Assembly (NCBI RefSeq): GCF_025369935.1
Contig: NZ_CP104467.1
Coordinates: 3,045,001 to 3,109,000, forward strand
Length of the DNA: 64,000 bases
Direction: 5' to 3'
Source of the DNA: Paenibacillus andongensis
Lineage (GTDB): Bacteria > Bacillota > Bacilli > Paenibacillales > NBRC-103111
Positions 54,027 to 63,858 of this stretch are shown in pieces. Below the pieces are notes generated by a model. It saw nothing but the letters and a program-made list of their open reading frames with translations. It was not told where the DNA came from and ran no database searches. The position numbers and the translations under genes were made by a program. The first letter of the stretch is position 1, and every line of letters starts with the position of its first letter.

Positions 54027-54803
54027 ATGGCTTTTATCGACTGTCATTTTTATTCAGATTCCCTTGGTGTTTCAGCATCTACGTATGTCATTTTGCCGCA
54101 AGCGGCTCAAAATCAAATCGGGTTGGCATCTGCGGTTTATGGGAGTAAGCATCCTACGCTATATCTGCTGCATGGCTTATCTGATGATCATACCATTTGG
54201 ATGCGAAGAACCTCGATTGAACGGTATGCTTCGCAGTTGGGGATAGCAGTAGTCATGCCTGCCGTCAATCGCAGCTTTTATACCGATATGGCGTTCGGGC
54301 CGAAATACTGGACGTTTATTAGTGAAGAATTGCCTGCTTTAGCAAGATCATTTTTCCCGCTAGCTGAGGAAAGAGAAATGAATTATGTGGCAGGCTTGTC
54401 CATGGGTGGCTATGGCGCAATGAAACTTGCACTTTCACATCCGGATCGGTTTGCAGCAGCGGCAAGCTTATCTGGGGCATTAGATATATCGTATCGGGCA
54501 ACGAATTTCCCTGACGATTTCAAACTGATTTATGAAGATGTGTCCAAGATTAAAGGCAGCGAGAATGATTTGTTTTATTTGGCAGAGCAGATGTCAGGCG
54601 CGACTAAACATTCCCCTAGGCTCTATCAATGCTGCGGTACGGAAGACTTCCTTTATGAAGATAATATTCGTTTCCGAGATTACTGCCGCGAATTGGGCTT
54701 GGATCTGACCTACGAAGAAGAGCCAGGCGAACATGAGTGGGGCTATTGGGATCGTAAAATTCAAAACGTATTGAATTGGCTGCCGCTTCCAGCCCGTTCC
54801 TAG
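54027..54803 (+). CDS. Esterase/acetylesterase, alpha/beta hydrolase
   Basis: 258 residues, no signal peptide. The putative-esterase (esterase D/feruloyl esterase-like) motifs: [20 protein letters not shown] (oxyanion region), nucleophile Ser in [16 protein letters not shown] (GLSMGG, about 122), a late [11 protein letters not shown] (Asp) and [14 protein letters not shown] (His). Predicted to remove acetyl or acyl groups from sugars. The ATG at 54027 is chosen with AGAGGAG about twelve bases upstream; the ATG at 54006 lies in the upstream terminator-proximal leader. Confidence 0.87.
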   Translation: MAFIDCHFYSDSLGVSASTYVILPQAAQNQIGLASAVYGSKHPTLYLLHGLSDDHTIWMRRTSIERYASQLGIAVVMPAVNRSFYTDMAFGPKYWTFISEELPALARSFFPLAEEREMNYVAGLSMGGYGAMKLALSHPDRFAAAASLSGALDISYRATNFPDDFKLIYEDVSKIKGSENDLFYLAEQMSGATKHSPRLYQCCGTEDFLYEDNIRFRDYCRELGLDLTYEEEPGEHEWGYWDRKIQNVLNWLPLPARS

Positions 54804-54826
54804 TGGGAAAATATGTTCTTTTCTTT

Positions 54827-54855
54827 TTGCAACAAGTGGATCACTATGGTATAGT
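54827..54855 (+). promoter_or_regulatory. Sigma-A promoter of the yqeG operon
   Basis: TTGCAA (54827-54832), 17-bp spacer, TATAGT (54850-54855). It lies about 90 bp before the yqeG start. Confidence 0.7.
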
Positions 54856-54940
54856 CACGTATATAATATAGGGATCTTTGAACGTAGCTCGTAGTTCTAG
54901 GTCTCTCCACTTTGCGAGGAAGCAGTTGGAGGTAATTTGT

Positions 54941-55435
54941 TTGCTGAAAAAGCTAGTGCCCAGACAGTCTGTACATACGATCTATGATATTGATGCCAAT
55001 CACCTATGGGGATTTGGTGTTCGTGGTATTATAACAGATCTCGATAATACACTCGTAGGCGCACGAGATCCTCATGCGACTCCAGAGTTAATAGAGTGGT
55101 TGAATCGTTTGCAAAAAATGGGGTTCAAGGTCGTCATCGTGTCCAATAATAATCATGGACGGGTTTCAGCCTTTGCTGAGCCGCTTGGTATTCCTTTCAT
55201 TCACCGAGCCAAGAAACCAACGAACGTTTCATTCCATAGAGCCATGAAGCTGCTTGGTACGAATGCTAGACAAACAGCTGTCATTGGTGATCAAATGTTA
55301 ACAGACGTTCTCGGAGGCAATCGGATGGGGCTATACACGATCCTTGTTCAACCCATTTCAATTAAGGATGAGGGTTTTTTCACGAAGATCAATCGCCGTA
55401 TTGAGAAATGGGCTTTAGCAAGGATGAAGAAATAG
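54941..55435 (+). CDS. yqeG: YqeG-family HAD phosphatase
   Basis: 164-residue HAD-IIIA phosphatase, first gene of the yqeG-yqeH-aroE-yhbY-nadD-yqeK-rsfS cluster. The nucleophile motif ITDLDNTLVGARD (about 29-41), motif II VVIVSNNN and motif III GDQMLTDVLGG (about 112-122) are intact. The TTG at 54941 lies seven bases after GGAGGT and gives the usual start MLKKLVPRQ; the upstream ATG at 54878 is not preceded by a ribosome site. Substrate unknown; a mitochondrial-type phosphatidylglycerophosphatase relation is known for homologues. Confidence 0.9.
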   Translation: MLKKLVPRQSVHTIYDIDANHLWGFGVRGIITDLDNTLVGARDPHATPELIEWLNRLQKMGFKVVIVSNNNHGRVSAFAEPLGIPFIHRAKKPTNVSFHRAMKLLGTNARQTAVIGDQMLTDVLGGNRMGLYTILVQPISIKDEGFFTKINRRIEKWALARMKK

Positions 55436-55443
55436 GAGGATTC

Positions 55444-56559
55444 ATGAGTACAGAAACGATTAATCATTGTGCGGGATGCGGCGTATTGCTGCAAACGGAA
55501 AAAAAGGGCAAGCTGGGCTATATCCCGGCTGAAGCGATGCAGAAGGAACCGATTATTTGTCAACGCTGCTATCGCATTAAGCATTATAATGAATCTTCGA
55601 GTATCACACTGCAGCAGGACGACTTCCTTAAATTACTAGGGCATGTCGGTCAAACAAAAGCGCTAGTTGTGAAAATCGTAGATATTTTTGACTTTGAAGG
55701 CAGTATGATTAGCGGTCTTGCACGCTTTGTGGGTACGAATCCTGTTCTGTTAGTCGTAAACAAGATTGATTTGTTGCCTAAAGTGACGAACGCAAACAAG
55801 ATCATTAACTGGGTACAGCGCAGAGCCAAAGAGGAGAACCTCAAGGTTGTTGATATCGTCCTTTGCAGCGCGAAGAAAAACATCGGCTTCGATCGTGTTA
55901 TTACAGCTGTACAGGAATATCGCGGCAACATGGATGTTTATGTAGTTGGTGCAACGAATGTCGGTAAATCAACGCTCATTAATCGGTTAATCAGTGATTA
56001 TAGTGATCTGGAGTCGGAGCTTACGACATCACAATACCCTGGTACAACGCTGGATCTGGTCAAAATCCCGCTGGATGATGGTCGGTTTATTGTGGATACA
56101 CCAGGAATCGTGCACACGCATCGTTTAACTGAAGTTGTGAAAAAGCGTGATTTAGCTAGAATCATGCCGGACAAACCGCTGAAGCCGATGGTGTTTCAAT
56201 TAAATGCAGCGCAAACGTTATTTTTTGGCGCCCTAGCTCGATTTGATTTTATTAGCGGAGAACATCAATCATTCACTTGCTACACGTCTAATGCCATTCA
56301 AATTCATCGTACAAAGCTGGAAAAGGCTGATGATTTATATGAAGAACATAGAGGTGTCATGCTTGTGCCACCTAATCTTGCGGACTTGGACGAGCTGCCT
56401 AAGCTTGTGAAGCATCCGCTGCATATTCCGAAGGGGAAGCAGATGGATGTGCTGATCTCTGGTTTAGGCTGGATTAAAGTGAACAGCTTAGCTGGAGCTC
56501 AGCTTGCCGTTCATGCGCCGAAGGGGATTAAGGTTATCACGCGTGAGTCGTTGATTTAG
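55444..56559 (+). CDS. yqeH: Ribosome biogenesis GTPase YqeH
   Basis: 371 residues. Circularly permuted GTPase that assists 30S assembly. N-terminal zinc ribbon CAGCGVLLQTEKKG...PIICQRC (four Cys, about 8-45). G4 VVNKIDLLPK comes before G1 GATNVGKSTLIN, then G3 DTPGI, the permuted order. The start at 55444 follows GGAGG. Confidence 0.95.
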   Translation: MSTETINHCAGCGVLLQTEKKGKLGYIPAEAMQKEPIICQRCYRIKHYNESSSITLQQDDFLKLLGHVGQTKALVVKIVDIFDFEGSMISGLARFVGTNPVLLVVNKIDLLPKVTNANKIINWVQRRAKEENLKVVDIVLCSAKKNIGFDRVITAVQEYRGNMDVYVVGATNVGKSTLINRLISDYSDLESELTTSQYPGTTLDLVKIPLDDGRFIVDTPGIVHTHRLTEVVKKRDLARIMPDKPLKPMVFQLNAAQTLFFGALARFDFISGEHQSFTCYTSNAIQIHRTKLEKADDLYEEHRGVMLVPPNLADLDELPKLVKHPLHIPKGKQMDVLISGLGWIKVNSLAGAQLAVHAPKGIKVITRESLI

Positions 56560-56576
56560 GGGGACAAGAGGAGAAC

Positions 56577-57440
56577 ATGGAGAAACTGGTGACGAGCATC
56601 GACAGTCATACCATTCTATTTGGGGTTTTCGGAGATCCAATACGGCATTCCCGTTCCCCGATTATGTTGAATCGGGCTTTTCAGGAAGCAGGTATTAACG
56701 CAGTTTATGCTGCTTTCCACGTTCGTCCTGAAGAACTTGGGGATGCAGTTCGCGGGATAAGGGCATTGGGATATCGAGGTATCAACGTAACGATTCCGCA
56801 TAAAGTGGAGGTTATGCAGTACTTGGATGAAATCGATGAAGGGGCTAGGATCGTTGGGGCGGTGAATACCATCGTTCATGAAGCTGGCAAGCTCATCGGT
56901 TACAATACGGACGGTATTGGCTATGTGCGATCACTCAAGGAAGAGACAGGTATTGAACTGAAAGGGAAAAGCGTTCTTCTCCTTGGGGCTGGTGGAGCTG
57001 CCAGAGGCGTTGCCTATGCGCTTGCCAAAGAAGGAGCTCGCCGTATCTACATCGCGAATCGTACCAAAGAACGCGCCTTGGAGCTTGCCAACACAATCAA
57101 TGCTTACACGGAGGCGATTGGACTTGGCATGGACGAGTTAGGACCTGTTGTAGATGAGGTCCAATTCGTTCTGAATACTACTTCGGCCGGTATGCATCCT
57201 CATGTAGATGAAGTGCCATTACCGATTGAACTTCTACGTTCGCATCATCTGGTCAGCGATCTCATTTATAATCCGCGAATTACAAGATTTCTTCGTGAAG
57301 CGGAAGCAAGAGGAGCCCGCATACATGGCGGACTCGGTATGTTTATTTATCAAGGTGCTTTTGCCTTTGAATATTGGACTGGCACCCCTGCGCCCGTTGC
57401 GGCGATGAGACAGGTGGTAGAACAGTCGTTAGCTGAATAA
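56577..57440 (+). CDS. aroE: Shikimate dehydrogenase
   Basis: 287 residues. Reduces 3-dehydroshikimate with NADPH in aromatic amino acid synthesis. Substrate site FGDPIRHSRSPIMLNRAF (about 17-34), NVTIPHKVEVM (catalytic Lys, about 72), and NADP loop LLLGAGGAARGVAYAL (about 138-153). Start after GAGGAG. Standard position between yqeH and yhbY. Confidence 0.95.
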   Translation: MEKLVTSIDSHTILFGVFGDPIRHSRSPIMLNRAFQEAGINAVYAAFHVRPEELGDAVRGIRALGYRGINVTIPHKVEVMQYLDEIDEGARIVGAVNTIVHEAGKLIGYNTDGIGYVRSLKEETGIELKGKSVLLLGAGGAARGVAYALAKEGARRIYIANRTKERALELANTINAYTEAIGLGMDELGPVVDEVQFVLNTTSAGMHPHVDEVPLPIELLRSHHLVSDLIYNPRITRFLREAEARGARIHGGLGMFIYQGAFAFEYWTGTPAPVAAMRQVVEQSLAE

Positions 57441-57460
57441 GAATGAATAGAGGGACATCC

Positions 57461-57754
57461 ATGTTAACAGGCAAACAGAAACGTTATTTGCGCTCAATGG
57501 CGCACCATTTAGATCCGATTTTCCAAGTAGGAAAAGGCGGCGTAAACGATCATTTAATCCGTCATATTCAAGAAGCTTTGGAAGTTCGTGAATTAATTAA
57601 AATTACTGTGCTCAACAACAGTGGAGAAGACCGCGACGAGGTCGGTACTGAATTATCCGAAAAGTCTGGTGCAGAGCTCGTGCAGGTTATTGGTAAAATC
57701 GTCGTGCTTTACAAAGAATCGCGTGACAAGAAGAAGATTGAACTGCCGCGCTAA
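57461..57754 (+). CDS. yhbY: YhbY-family RNA-binding protein
   Basis: 97 residues, CRS1/YhbY domain associated with ribosome precursors. Landmarks: MLTGKQKRYLRSMAHHLDPI, FQVGKGGVNDHLI, GxxG-like loop and IGKIVVLYKES. The ATG at 57461 follows AGAGGGA; an in-frame ATG at 57443 is upstream. Also called yqeI. Confidence 0.93.
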   Translation: MLTGKQKRYLRSMAHHLDPIFQVGKGGVNDHLIRHIQEALEVRELIKITVLNNSGEDRDEVGTELSEKSGAELVQVIGKIVVLYKESRDKKKIELPR

Positions 57755-57766
57755 AGAGGTGGAAGT

Positions 57767-58354
57767 ATGCTTGTCGGAATAATGGGTGGCACCTTCGATC
57801 CTATTCACAGCGGTCATCTGATCGCGGCGGAAAGAGCGAGGGTGGAAGCAGATCTCGCGGAAGTGTGGTTGATGCCGGCAAATGTGCCGCCGCATAAGCC
57901 AAATGCACCGAAAGCAACGACGAAGCAGCGATGGGAGATGGTTTGCCTTGCTGCGGAAGGCAACCCTTTTTTTCGTCCAGTTGATATCGAAATCAGCAAA
58001 GGCGGCGTATCTTATAGTATCGATACGATTGAGCTGCTCTGCAAAGAATATCCAGGTACGGAATTTGCTTATATTATAGGTGCGGATATGGTTCAATATT
58101 TGCCGCAGTGGCATCGCATTGATGACATCGTGCGGCATATTCGCTTTATCGGATTAGCTAGACCTGGTTATGAACTTGATTTGTCTCAAATGCCTATTAA
58201 TATTCGTAATCGTGTAACAATTGTACCGATGCCGCTTGTTGAAATTTCGTCAACAGCTATTCGAAAGGAACGGCTAATGAAAGGTTCTGTCCGTTACCTT
58301 GTCCCAGACTCGGTGAATCGTTATATGGAGGTGAACCGGTTGTATGAATCGTGA
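57767..58354 (+). CDS. nadD: Nicotinate-nucleotide adenylyltransferase
   Basis: 195 residues. Adenylates NaMN in NAD synthesis. Nucleotidyltransferase motif GIMGGTFDPIHSGHLIAAER at the N-terminus (HxGH) and the late ISSTAIRKER (about 162-171). Starts after AGAGGTGG and overlaps yqeK by 11 bases. Confidence 0.95.
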   Translation: MLVGIMGGTFDPIHSGHLIAAERARVEADLAEVWLMPANVPPHKPNAPKATTKQRWEMVCLAAEGNPFFRPVDIEISKGGVSYSIDTIELLCKEYPGTEFAYIIGADMVQYLPQWHRIDDIVRHIRFIGLARPGYELDLSQMPINIRNRVTIVPMPLVEISSTAIRKERLMKGSVRYLVPDSVNRYMEVNRLYES

Positions 58355-58910
58355 AGAACTGATAACGGCGGTAAAGGAACAAATGCCTGAACGCCGCTGG
58401 CTGCATACACTCGGTGTCATGGAAACTAGCGTCATTTTGGCGAAGCGCTTTGGTGGAGACCCGATCAAAGCCGACCTTGCGGCTATTTTGCACGATTATT
58501 GCAAGTATTGGCCCGTTCAGGAGCAAGCTAAGATTATCCGCGATAACGGATTGCCCCAGGACTTACTGGACTATGAGAAGGAGCTGTGGCATTCGCATGC
58601 TGGAGCTTATATCGCTAAGGAGCAATTTGGCATCCAGGATGAGGAGATCCTAGATGCCATCCGATATCACACCTCCGGCCGTGTTCAGATGACTTTAATG
58701 GACAAAATCGTATGCTTAGCGGATTATATGGAGCCTGGACGTGATTTTCCGGGTGTTGATCTCATTCGCGAACTCGCTGAGCGAAGCCTAGAGAAGGCGC
58801 TGGTCGCCGGTTTTGATTCTACAATTAGCTTTTTAATTGCCAAAGGAAAACGGATTTATCCACTTACTATTTTGACTCGAAACGATTTGATTACACAAAT
58901 AAACACTTAA
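58344..58910 (+). CDS. yqeK: YqeK HD-domain hydrolase
   Basis: 188 residues, HD phosphohydrolase that cleaves diadenosine tetraphosphate symmetrically in Gram-positives. HD residues: RWLHTLGVMETSVILA (first His), LHDYCKYWP (His-Asp) and HSHAGAYIA, RYHTSGR. Overlaps nadD, as usual in Bacillales. Confidence 0.94.
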   Translation: MNREELITAVKEQMPERRWLHTLGVMETSVILAKRFGGDPIKADLAAILHDYCKYWPVQEQAKIIRDNGLPQDLLDYEKELWHSHAGAYIAKEQFGIQDEEILDAIRYHTSGRVQMTLMDKIVCLADYMEPGRDFPGVDLIRELAERSLEKALVAGFDSTISFLIAKGKRIYPLTILTRNDLITQINT

Positions 58911-58928
58911 ATCTTGGAGGATGATTGA

Positions 58929-59276
58929 ATGAGTAAAAACCCAGAAGAAATTTTGGCTTTTGTTGTTGAGGCTGCTGAAGATAAAAAAGCGGCAGATGTG
59001 GTAACCCTGAACTTGAAAGGCGTATCTTTAATCGCCGATTATTTCGTTATTTGTCACGGGAATTCCGAAACACAAGTGCAAGCGATTGCCGGCGAAGCTA
59101 GAAAGAAAGCGCATGAGCACGGCGTTACTATCAGAGGCTACGAAGGTATTGATACAGCAAGATGGGTTCTGCTTGATCTAGGGGACGTTGTTCTACATGT
59201 TTTCCACCGCGATGATCGTGAATACTATAATATCGAAAGACTTTGGTCCGATGCCAAAGTTGTGGAGCGCGTATGA
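58929..59276 (+). CDS. rsfS: Ribosomal silencing factor RsfS
   Basis: 115 residues (Iojap/DUF143). Binds L14 and prevents 30S joining during starvation. Landmarks: LKGVSLIADYFVICHGNSET (about 29-48) and GDVVLHVFHRDDREYYNIERLW. Starts after TTGGAGG. The following gene overlaps its stop by four bases. Confidence 0.95.
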   Translation: MSKNPEEILAFVVEAAEDKKAADVVTLNLKGVSLIADYFVICHGNSETQVQAIAGEARKKAHEHGVTIRGYEGIDTARWVLLDLGDVVLHVFHRDDREYYNIERLWSDAKVVERV

Positions 59277-60166
59277 GAATGGAAGCAGGATCCCTTGTTA
59301 CCCTAGAAGTAGCGAGGGAAGTTCCTCCTAACGGTTATTTCTTAACTGACGGCCAGCAGGATGTACTTCTGCCTTATGCGGAAATCGTAGGCAAGATTGC
59401 GCCCGGTGAACGTGTTGAAGCCTTCTTGTTCCACGATACGCAGGACCGATTGATGGCTACGATGAAACGTCCTCTTCTTCTCATGGGCGAAGTAGGACTC
59501 CTGGAAGTCGTAGATATTCATCCTAGATTTGGATATTTCCTGGAAATGGGCCTGGGTCGCAACCTATTGCTTCCCTACCGACATGTACCGGAGCTTGAGG
59601 AACTGCGTCCTCAAGTAGGGGATAAGGTATTTGCCATATTAGCTCACGATCGGCAAGGACGTTTAATTGCTAAGCTGGCTCTGGAGGAGGACCTGGCTCC
59701 TCTTTGCGTTCGTGCACCCTCGAGTTGGAGTAATCAGTGGGTCAAAGCACGTGTGTACAGACCGCTGCAAATTGGTACCTTTGTCATTTGCGAAGCCGGA
59801 GTCCTTGGCTATGGTGTTATTGGACTTATTGCTGCTCCTGAACGGACACGCTTGCTGCGTGTAGGTGAGTTGGTTGAAGTACGGGTCGCATTCGTGCGTG
59901 AAGAGGATGGACGGGTCAATCTATCGATGCGACTCCGGAAAGAAAAAGGGATCGATGAAGATTCGGAGCGCATTTTGAGTGTCCTCCAAGAACGGCCGGG
60001 GAATGCGATGCCATTTTCGGATAAAACGTCGGCTGATATTATCAAAGATCGATTTGGCCTCAGTAAAGCGGCTTTCAAACGCGCATTAGGCAAGCTTATG
60101 AAGGACGGGCTCATTTATCAAGAGGATGATTGGACCTATCTGAAGCAAGAGGAGACGCAAGGTTAA
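59273..60166 (+). CDS. S1-domain RNA-binding protein, CvfB/YitL type
   Basis: 297 residues; the start overlaps the rsfS stop (ATGA). Several S1-like barrels are visible (GSLVTLEVAREVPPNGYFLT, EVGLLEVVDIHPRFGYFLEM, GDKVFAILAHDRQGRLIAKL, LVEVRVAFVREEDGRVNLSM), followed by a winged-helix end FGLSKAAFKRALGKLMKDGL. Matches CvfB, which affects virulence gene expression in Staphylococcus. Its place inside the yqeL-yqeM pair is a Paenibacillus-type addition. Confidence 0.9.
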   Translation: MRMEAGSLVTLEVAREVPPNGYFLTDGQQDVLLPYAEIVGKIAPGERVEAFLFHDTQDRLMATMKRPLLLMGEVGLLEVVDIHPRFGYFLEMGLGRNLLLPYRHVPELEELRPQVGDKVFAILAHDRQGRLIAKLALEEDLAPLCVRAPSSWSNQWVKARVYRPLQIGTFVICEAGVLGYGVIGLIAAPERTRLLRVGELVEVRVAFVREEDGRVNLSMRLRKEKGIDEDSERILSVLQERPGNAMPFSDKTSADIIKDRFGLSKAAFKRALGKLMKDGLIYQEDDWTYLKQEETQG

Positions 60167-60167
60167 C

Positions 60168-60926
60168 ATGAGTTACGAAAAATTCGCGTACACCTATGAT
60201 CGCTTGATGAATAGCATGCCATATGAAGATTGGCTTCGTTTCGTGAAAGAAAGCTTCGAACGATTTGGTATGCAACCATCTACGATTGTTGATCTGGGCT
60301 GTGGTACCGGGAATTTGACGATTCCTTTAGCCAAGGAAGGGTACCAGCTGACAGGTATTGATTTATCTGAAGATATGCTGGCAGTTGCCGAGCAAAAAAC
60401 GGGAGAGTACAAAAGTCAACTGCGCGGTGGAGCCATTCATTGGGTACAACAGGATCTACGTGAGTGGGACCTCGGTGAACAAGTGGATGTCGCGCTTTCG
60501 ATCTGTGATAGTCTCAACTATTTGTTAGAAGAAGAAGATATCGTGGACGCTTTCCGTCAAACCTTTGAGGGGCTTAAGCCAGGCGGTCTTTTCCTTTTTG
60601 ATGTGCATACACCTGAGCAGTTGTTCGCTTATGCAGACTCTCAGCCCTTTTTCTTGAATGAAGACGATGTTGCCTACATATGGACAAGCGAGTTGAATGA
60701 AGAAAGAGTGCAGATTGAGCACGAGTTGACCATATTTGTCAAAGATAGCGGCTTGAATACGTTCCGACGCATCGATGAAACTCATCAGCAGCGAGCTTAT
60801 TCTTTGCAATGGCTTAAGGACACGCTGCTTACTGTCGGTTTCACAGAGGTGCATATGGCTTCTGATTTTACTTGGGATGAACCTACCTCTATGACAGAGC
60901 GAGCTTTCTTTATTGCAAAGAAATAA
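60168..60926 (+). CDS. yqeM: Class I SAM-dependent methyltransferase (YqeM)
   Basis: 252 residues. SAM motif I IVDLGCGTGNLTIPLAKEG (about 41-59), post-I GIDLSEDMLAVAEQKT, and a later ALSICDSLNYLLE. Homologue of B. subtilis YqeM, placed after rsfS. The target is unknown. Last gene of the cluster before leuS. Confidence 0.9.
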   Translation: MSYEKFAYTYDRLMNSMPYEDWLRFVKESFERFGMQPSTIVDLGCGTGNLTIPLAKEGYQLTGIDLSEDMLAVAEQKTGEYKSQLRGGAIHWVQQDLREWDLGEQVDVALSICDSLNYLLEEEDIVDAFRQTFEGLKPGGLFLFDVHTPEQLFAYADSQPFFLNEDDVAYIWTSELNEERVQIEHELTIFVKDSGLNTFRRIDETHQQRAYSLQWLKDTLLTVGFTEVHMASDFTWDEPTSMTERAFFIAKK

Positions 60927-60948
60927 CGTCAATGAAGTCCATTGCGGC

Positions 60949-60978
60949 TTGACAGTGCGGCATTATTTTACATATAAT
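60949..60978 (+). promoter_or_regulatory. Sigma-A promoter of leuS
   Basis: Consensus TTGACA (60949-60954) and TATAAT (60973-60978) with an 18-bp spacer, just before the T-box leader. Confidence 0.9.
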
Positions 60979-60994
60979 CAAAGCTAATTAGATT

Positions 60995-61300
60995 GTTAAA
61001 GCTTAGAAGAGGATTAGTAACTTGTACAGCATCTCTCAGAGAGCCGGATGTAGGGTGGAAGCCGGTAGATGTCAGTCTTGTGAACTCGCCTTGGAGCTAG
61101 AAGGTGAATCGCCATTTAAAGCGGAGAGACTTTGAGTTACACTTAAAGATCCCTATAAATAGTGCTAGCCGGATCGTCTCACCCGCGTTAAGGGGAAGAG
61201 TGAACACGGGCAAAGAATGCCTTGTGTTAACTAGGGTGGTACCACGGGAATCTAACCTCTCGTCCCTAGCGATATCCGCTAGCGATGAGGGGTTTTTTGG
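60995..61300 (+). ncRNA. Leucine T-box riboswitch
   Basis: Leader RNA of leuS that senses uncharged tRNA-Leu. Stem I region 61005-61105 with the specifier codon CTC (Leu) at 61085-61087 inside GTGAACTCGCC. The T-box sequence AGGGTGGTACCACGGG at 61233-61248 pairs with the tRNA NCCA end, and the terminator or antiterminator follows. Specifier, T-box and terminator together make the assignment firm. Confidence 0.93.
61256..61298 (+). terminator. T-box-controlled terminator
   Basis: CTAGCG (61266-61271) pairs with CGCTAG (61277-61282), extended outward by CCTCTCG and CGATGAGG with mismatches, then a T run. It competes with the T-box antiterminator. Confidence 0.85.
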
Positions 61301-61357
61301 CGCTTACAGCGCTTAGAACCATGGATAGGATAGCTGTACACAGGGAGGATTTTACAC

Positions 61358-63826
61358 ATGACACAGGAAACGAAAGAAACCAGAGAAACAAAAGAGCAGC
61401 AAGGCTATAATCCACAAGCTATTGAGCCGAAATGGCAAGCTTATTGGGATGCGAAGAAAACATTTAAAGTGCTTGAAAATTCGGATAAACCGAAGTTTTA
61501 TGCGCTGGATATGTTCCCTTACCCATCTGGAGCTGGTCTGCATGTAGGACATCCAGAAGGCTACACAGCAACAGATATCGTTTCACGTTTCAAACGGATG
61601 AGAGGCTTTAACGTCCTTCATCCAATGGGATGGGACGCTTTTGGACTTCCTGCTGAACAGTACGCACTGGATACGGGAAATGATCCGCGAGAATTCACCA
61701 AGAAGAACATTGATACATTCCGTCGTCAAATTAAGTCACTAGGCTTCTCGTACGATTGGGATCGTGAAATTAGTACAACAGATCCTGAGTATTACAAATG
61801 GACACAATGGATTTTCATCCAGTTGTACAATAAAGGACTCGCTTATGTGGATGAAGTACCCGTAAACTGGTGTCCTGCGTTGGGGACTGTTCTTGCAAAT
61901 GAAGAAGTGATTGACGGTCTGAGCGAGCGCGGTAACCATCCCGTTATTCGTAAGCCAATGCGTCAATGGATTCTGAAGATTACTGAGTACGCTGAACGTC
62001 TTCTTGAAGATCTTGAGGAGCTGGATTGGTCCGAAAGTATTAAAGATATGCAGCGCAACTGGATTGGTAAATCAACAGGCGCAGAAGTTCAATTTGCAAT
62101 TGATGGACACGATGAGAAGAGTCTGACCGTGTTTACAACTCGTCCAGATACATTGTTTGGCGCTACGTATTGTGTTCTGGCACCTGAGCATGAGCTTGTT
62201 GCGCAAATTACTACAGATGATCAAGCCGCTGCCATTAAGGAATACCAAGAGAAGGCGTCACGTAAAAGCGATCTTGAGCGTACGGATTTGGCCAAAGACA
62301 AAACAGGTGTTTTCACAGGGGCGTATGCTGTTAATCCGGTAAATGGCGCGAAAGTGCCAATTTGGATTGCTGATTACGTGCTTGGCGGCTACGGTACGGG
62401 GGCAATCATGGCTGTTCCTGGACACGATCAACGTGACTGGGAGTTCGCGAAACAGTTTGATTTGCCGATTATCGAAGTCGTTCAAGGCGGAAATGTTGAG
62501 AAGGAAGCTTATGCGGGGGATGGTGAACACGTCAATTCCGGTCCGATTAATGGTATGAACATCGAACAAGGGATCAGCCATATGATCAGTTGGTTAGAGC
62601 AAAACGACAAAGGCCGCGGCAAAGTAACCTATCGTTTGAGAGATTGGCTCTTCAGCCGTCAAAGATATTGGGGAGAACCGATTCCAATTCTTCATCTTGA
62701 AGATGGCACAATGAAGCCTGTTCCCGTGGATCAACTGCCGCTCTTACTTCCGCAAGTCGATGAAATTAAACCATCTGGTACAGGAGAATCACCGCTTGCG
62801 AACGTATCCGAATGGGTAAACACGATTGATCCGGAAACCGGCATGAAAGCTCGCCGTGAAACGAATACCATGCCGCAATGGGCCGGCAGCTGCTGGTACT
62901 ATCTGCGTTTTATCGATCCGCGTAATGATAAAGAGTTTTGCTCGCATGAGCTTCAGCAGCAGTGGCTGCCTGTAGATCTTTACATCGGCGGAGCGGAACA
63001 TGCTGTACTTCACTTGCTGTATGCGCGTTTCTGGCATAAGGTACTTTATGATCTTGGTTTTGTTCATACCAAAGAGCCTTTCCATAAGCTCGTAAACCAA
63101 GGGATGATTCTTGGTGAAAACATGGAGAAAATGAGTAAATCTCGCGGTAACGTTGTCAATCCGGACGATATCGTCAGCGATCAAGGGGCTGATACGCTGC
63201 GTATTTATGAAATGTTCATGGGACCGCTTGAAGCTACAAAACCATGGAATACAACAGGTGTGGATGGTATTCATCGTTACTTGAATCGTGTCTGGAGGCT
63301 GTTCATTGACGAGAATGGTCAAATTAACGCTAAAATCAGCGCCGACGAAACATTGGGCAGTGATACGTTCAAACGTACTTGGCACCGGTCGATCAAAAAA
63401 ATAACCGAGGACTTCGAAGCTCTTAGGTTTAATACGGCGATCAGTCAAATGATGATTTTCGTTAACGAAGCCTATAAAACAGAACGTTTACCGCTTGAAG
63501 CAATGAAAAATTTCGTGCAGATGTTATCTCCAATTGCTCCTCATTTGGCTGAAGAACTTTGGGAGAAGCTTGGCGGCACAGAATCAATTACCTATCAGCC
63601 TTGGCCAACCTATGACGAAGCGTGGACTGTCGATAATGAAATAGAGATTGTTGTACAGGTTAATGGTAAAATTGTTGATCGTGTGCTAATTTCCAAAGAT
63701 ACAGATGAAGCAGCGATGGAGAAAATCGCATTTGAACTCGATAAAGTTAAAGAAGCGACCGCCGGAAAGGCCGTTCGCAAATTGATTGTTGTAAAAGGCA
63801 AATTAGTTAATATTGTTGTAGGATAG
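61358..63826 (+). CDS. leuS: Leucyl-tRNA synthetase
   Basis: 822 residues, full length for bacterial LeuRS. HIGH motif [16 protein letters not shown] (about 47-62), editing domain (about 220-420), KMSKS motif [13 protein letters not shown] (about 588-600) and the anticodon/C-terminal region to IVVG. Preceded by its T-box. Strong GGGAGG ribosome site. Confidence 0.97.
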   Translation: MTQETKETRETKEQQGYNPQAIEPKWQAYWDAKKTFKVLENSDKPKFYALDMFPYPSGAGLHVGHPEGYTATDIVSRFKRMRGFNVLHPMGWDAFGLPAEQYALDTGNDPREFTKKNIDTFRRQIKSLGFSYDWDREISTTDPEYYKWTQWIFIQLYNKGLAYVDEVPVNWCPALGTVLANEEVIDGLSERGNHPVIRKPMRQWILKITEYAERLLEDLEELDWSESIKDMQRNWIGKSTGAEVQFAIDGHDEKSLTVFTTRPDTLFGATYCVLAPEHELVAQITTDDQAAAIKEYQEKASRKSDLERTDLAKDKTGVFTGAYAVNPVNGAKVPIWIADYVLGGYGTGAIMAVPGHDQRDWEFAKQFDLPIIEVVQGGNVEKEAYAGDGEHVNSGPINGMNIEQGISHMISWLEQNDKGRGKVTYRLRDWLFSRQRYWGEPIPILHLEDGTMKPVPVDQLPLLLPQVDEIKPSGTGESPLANVSEWVNTIDPETGMKARRETNTMPQWAGSCWYYLRFIDPRNDKEFCSHELQQQWLPVDLYIGGAEHAVLHLLYARFWHKVLYDLGFVHTKEPFHKLVNQGMILGENMEKMSKSRGNVVNPDDIVSDQGADTLRIYEMFMGPLEATKPWNTTGVDGIHRYLNRVWRLFIDENGQINAKISADETLGSDTFKRTWHRSIKKITEDFEALRFNTAISQMMIFVNEAYKTERLPLEAMKNFVQMLSPIAPHLAEELWEKLGGTESITYQPWPTYDEAWTVDNEIEIVVQVNGKIVDRVLISKDTDEAAMEKIAFELDKVKEATAGKAVRKLIVVKGKLVNIVVG

Positions 63827-63858
63827 CAAGGGAAGTTGGCAATTTGGGAAGGCTGCTG

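Noticed and set aside
61233..61248. tRNA-like sequence
   Set aside because: The GGTACC/CCACGG pattern is the T-box element of the leuS leader; no cloverleaf can be drawn.
61104..61316. 70-codon frame in the leuS leader
   Set aside because: It coincides with the T-box RNA elements and has no ribosome site.
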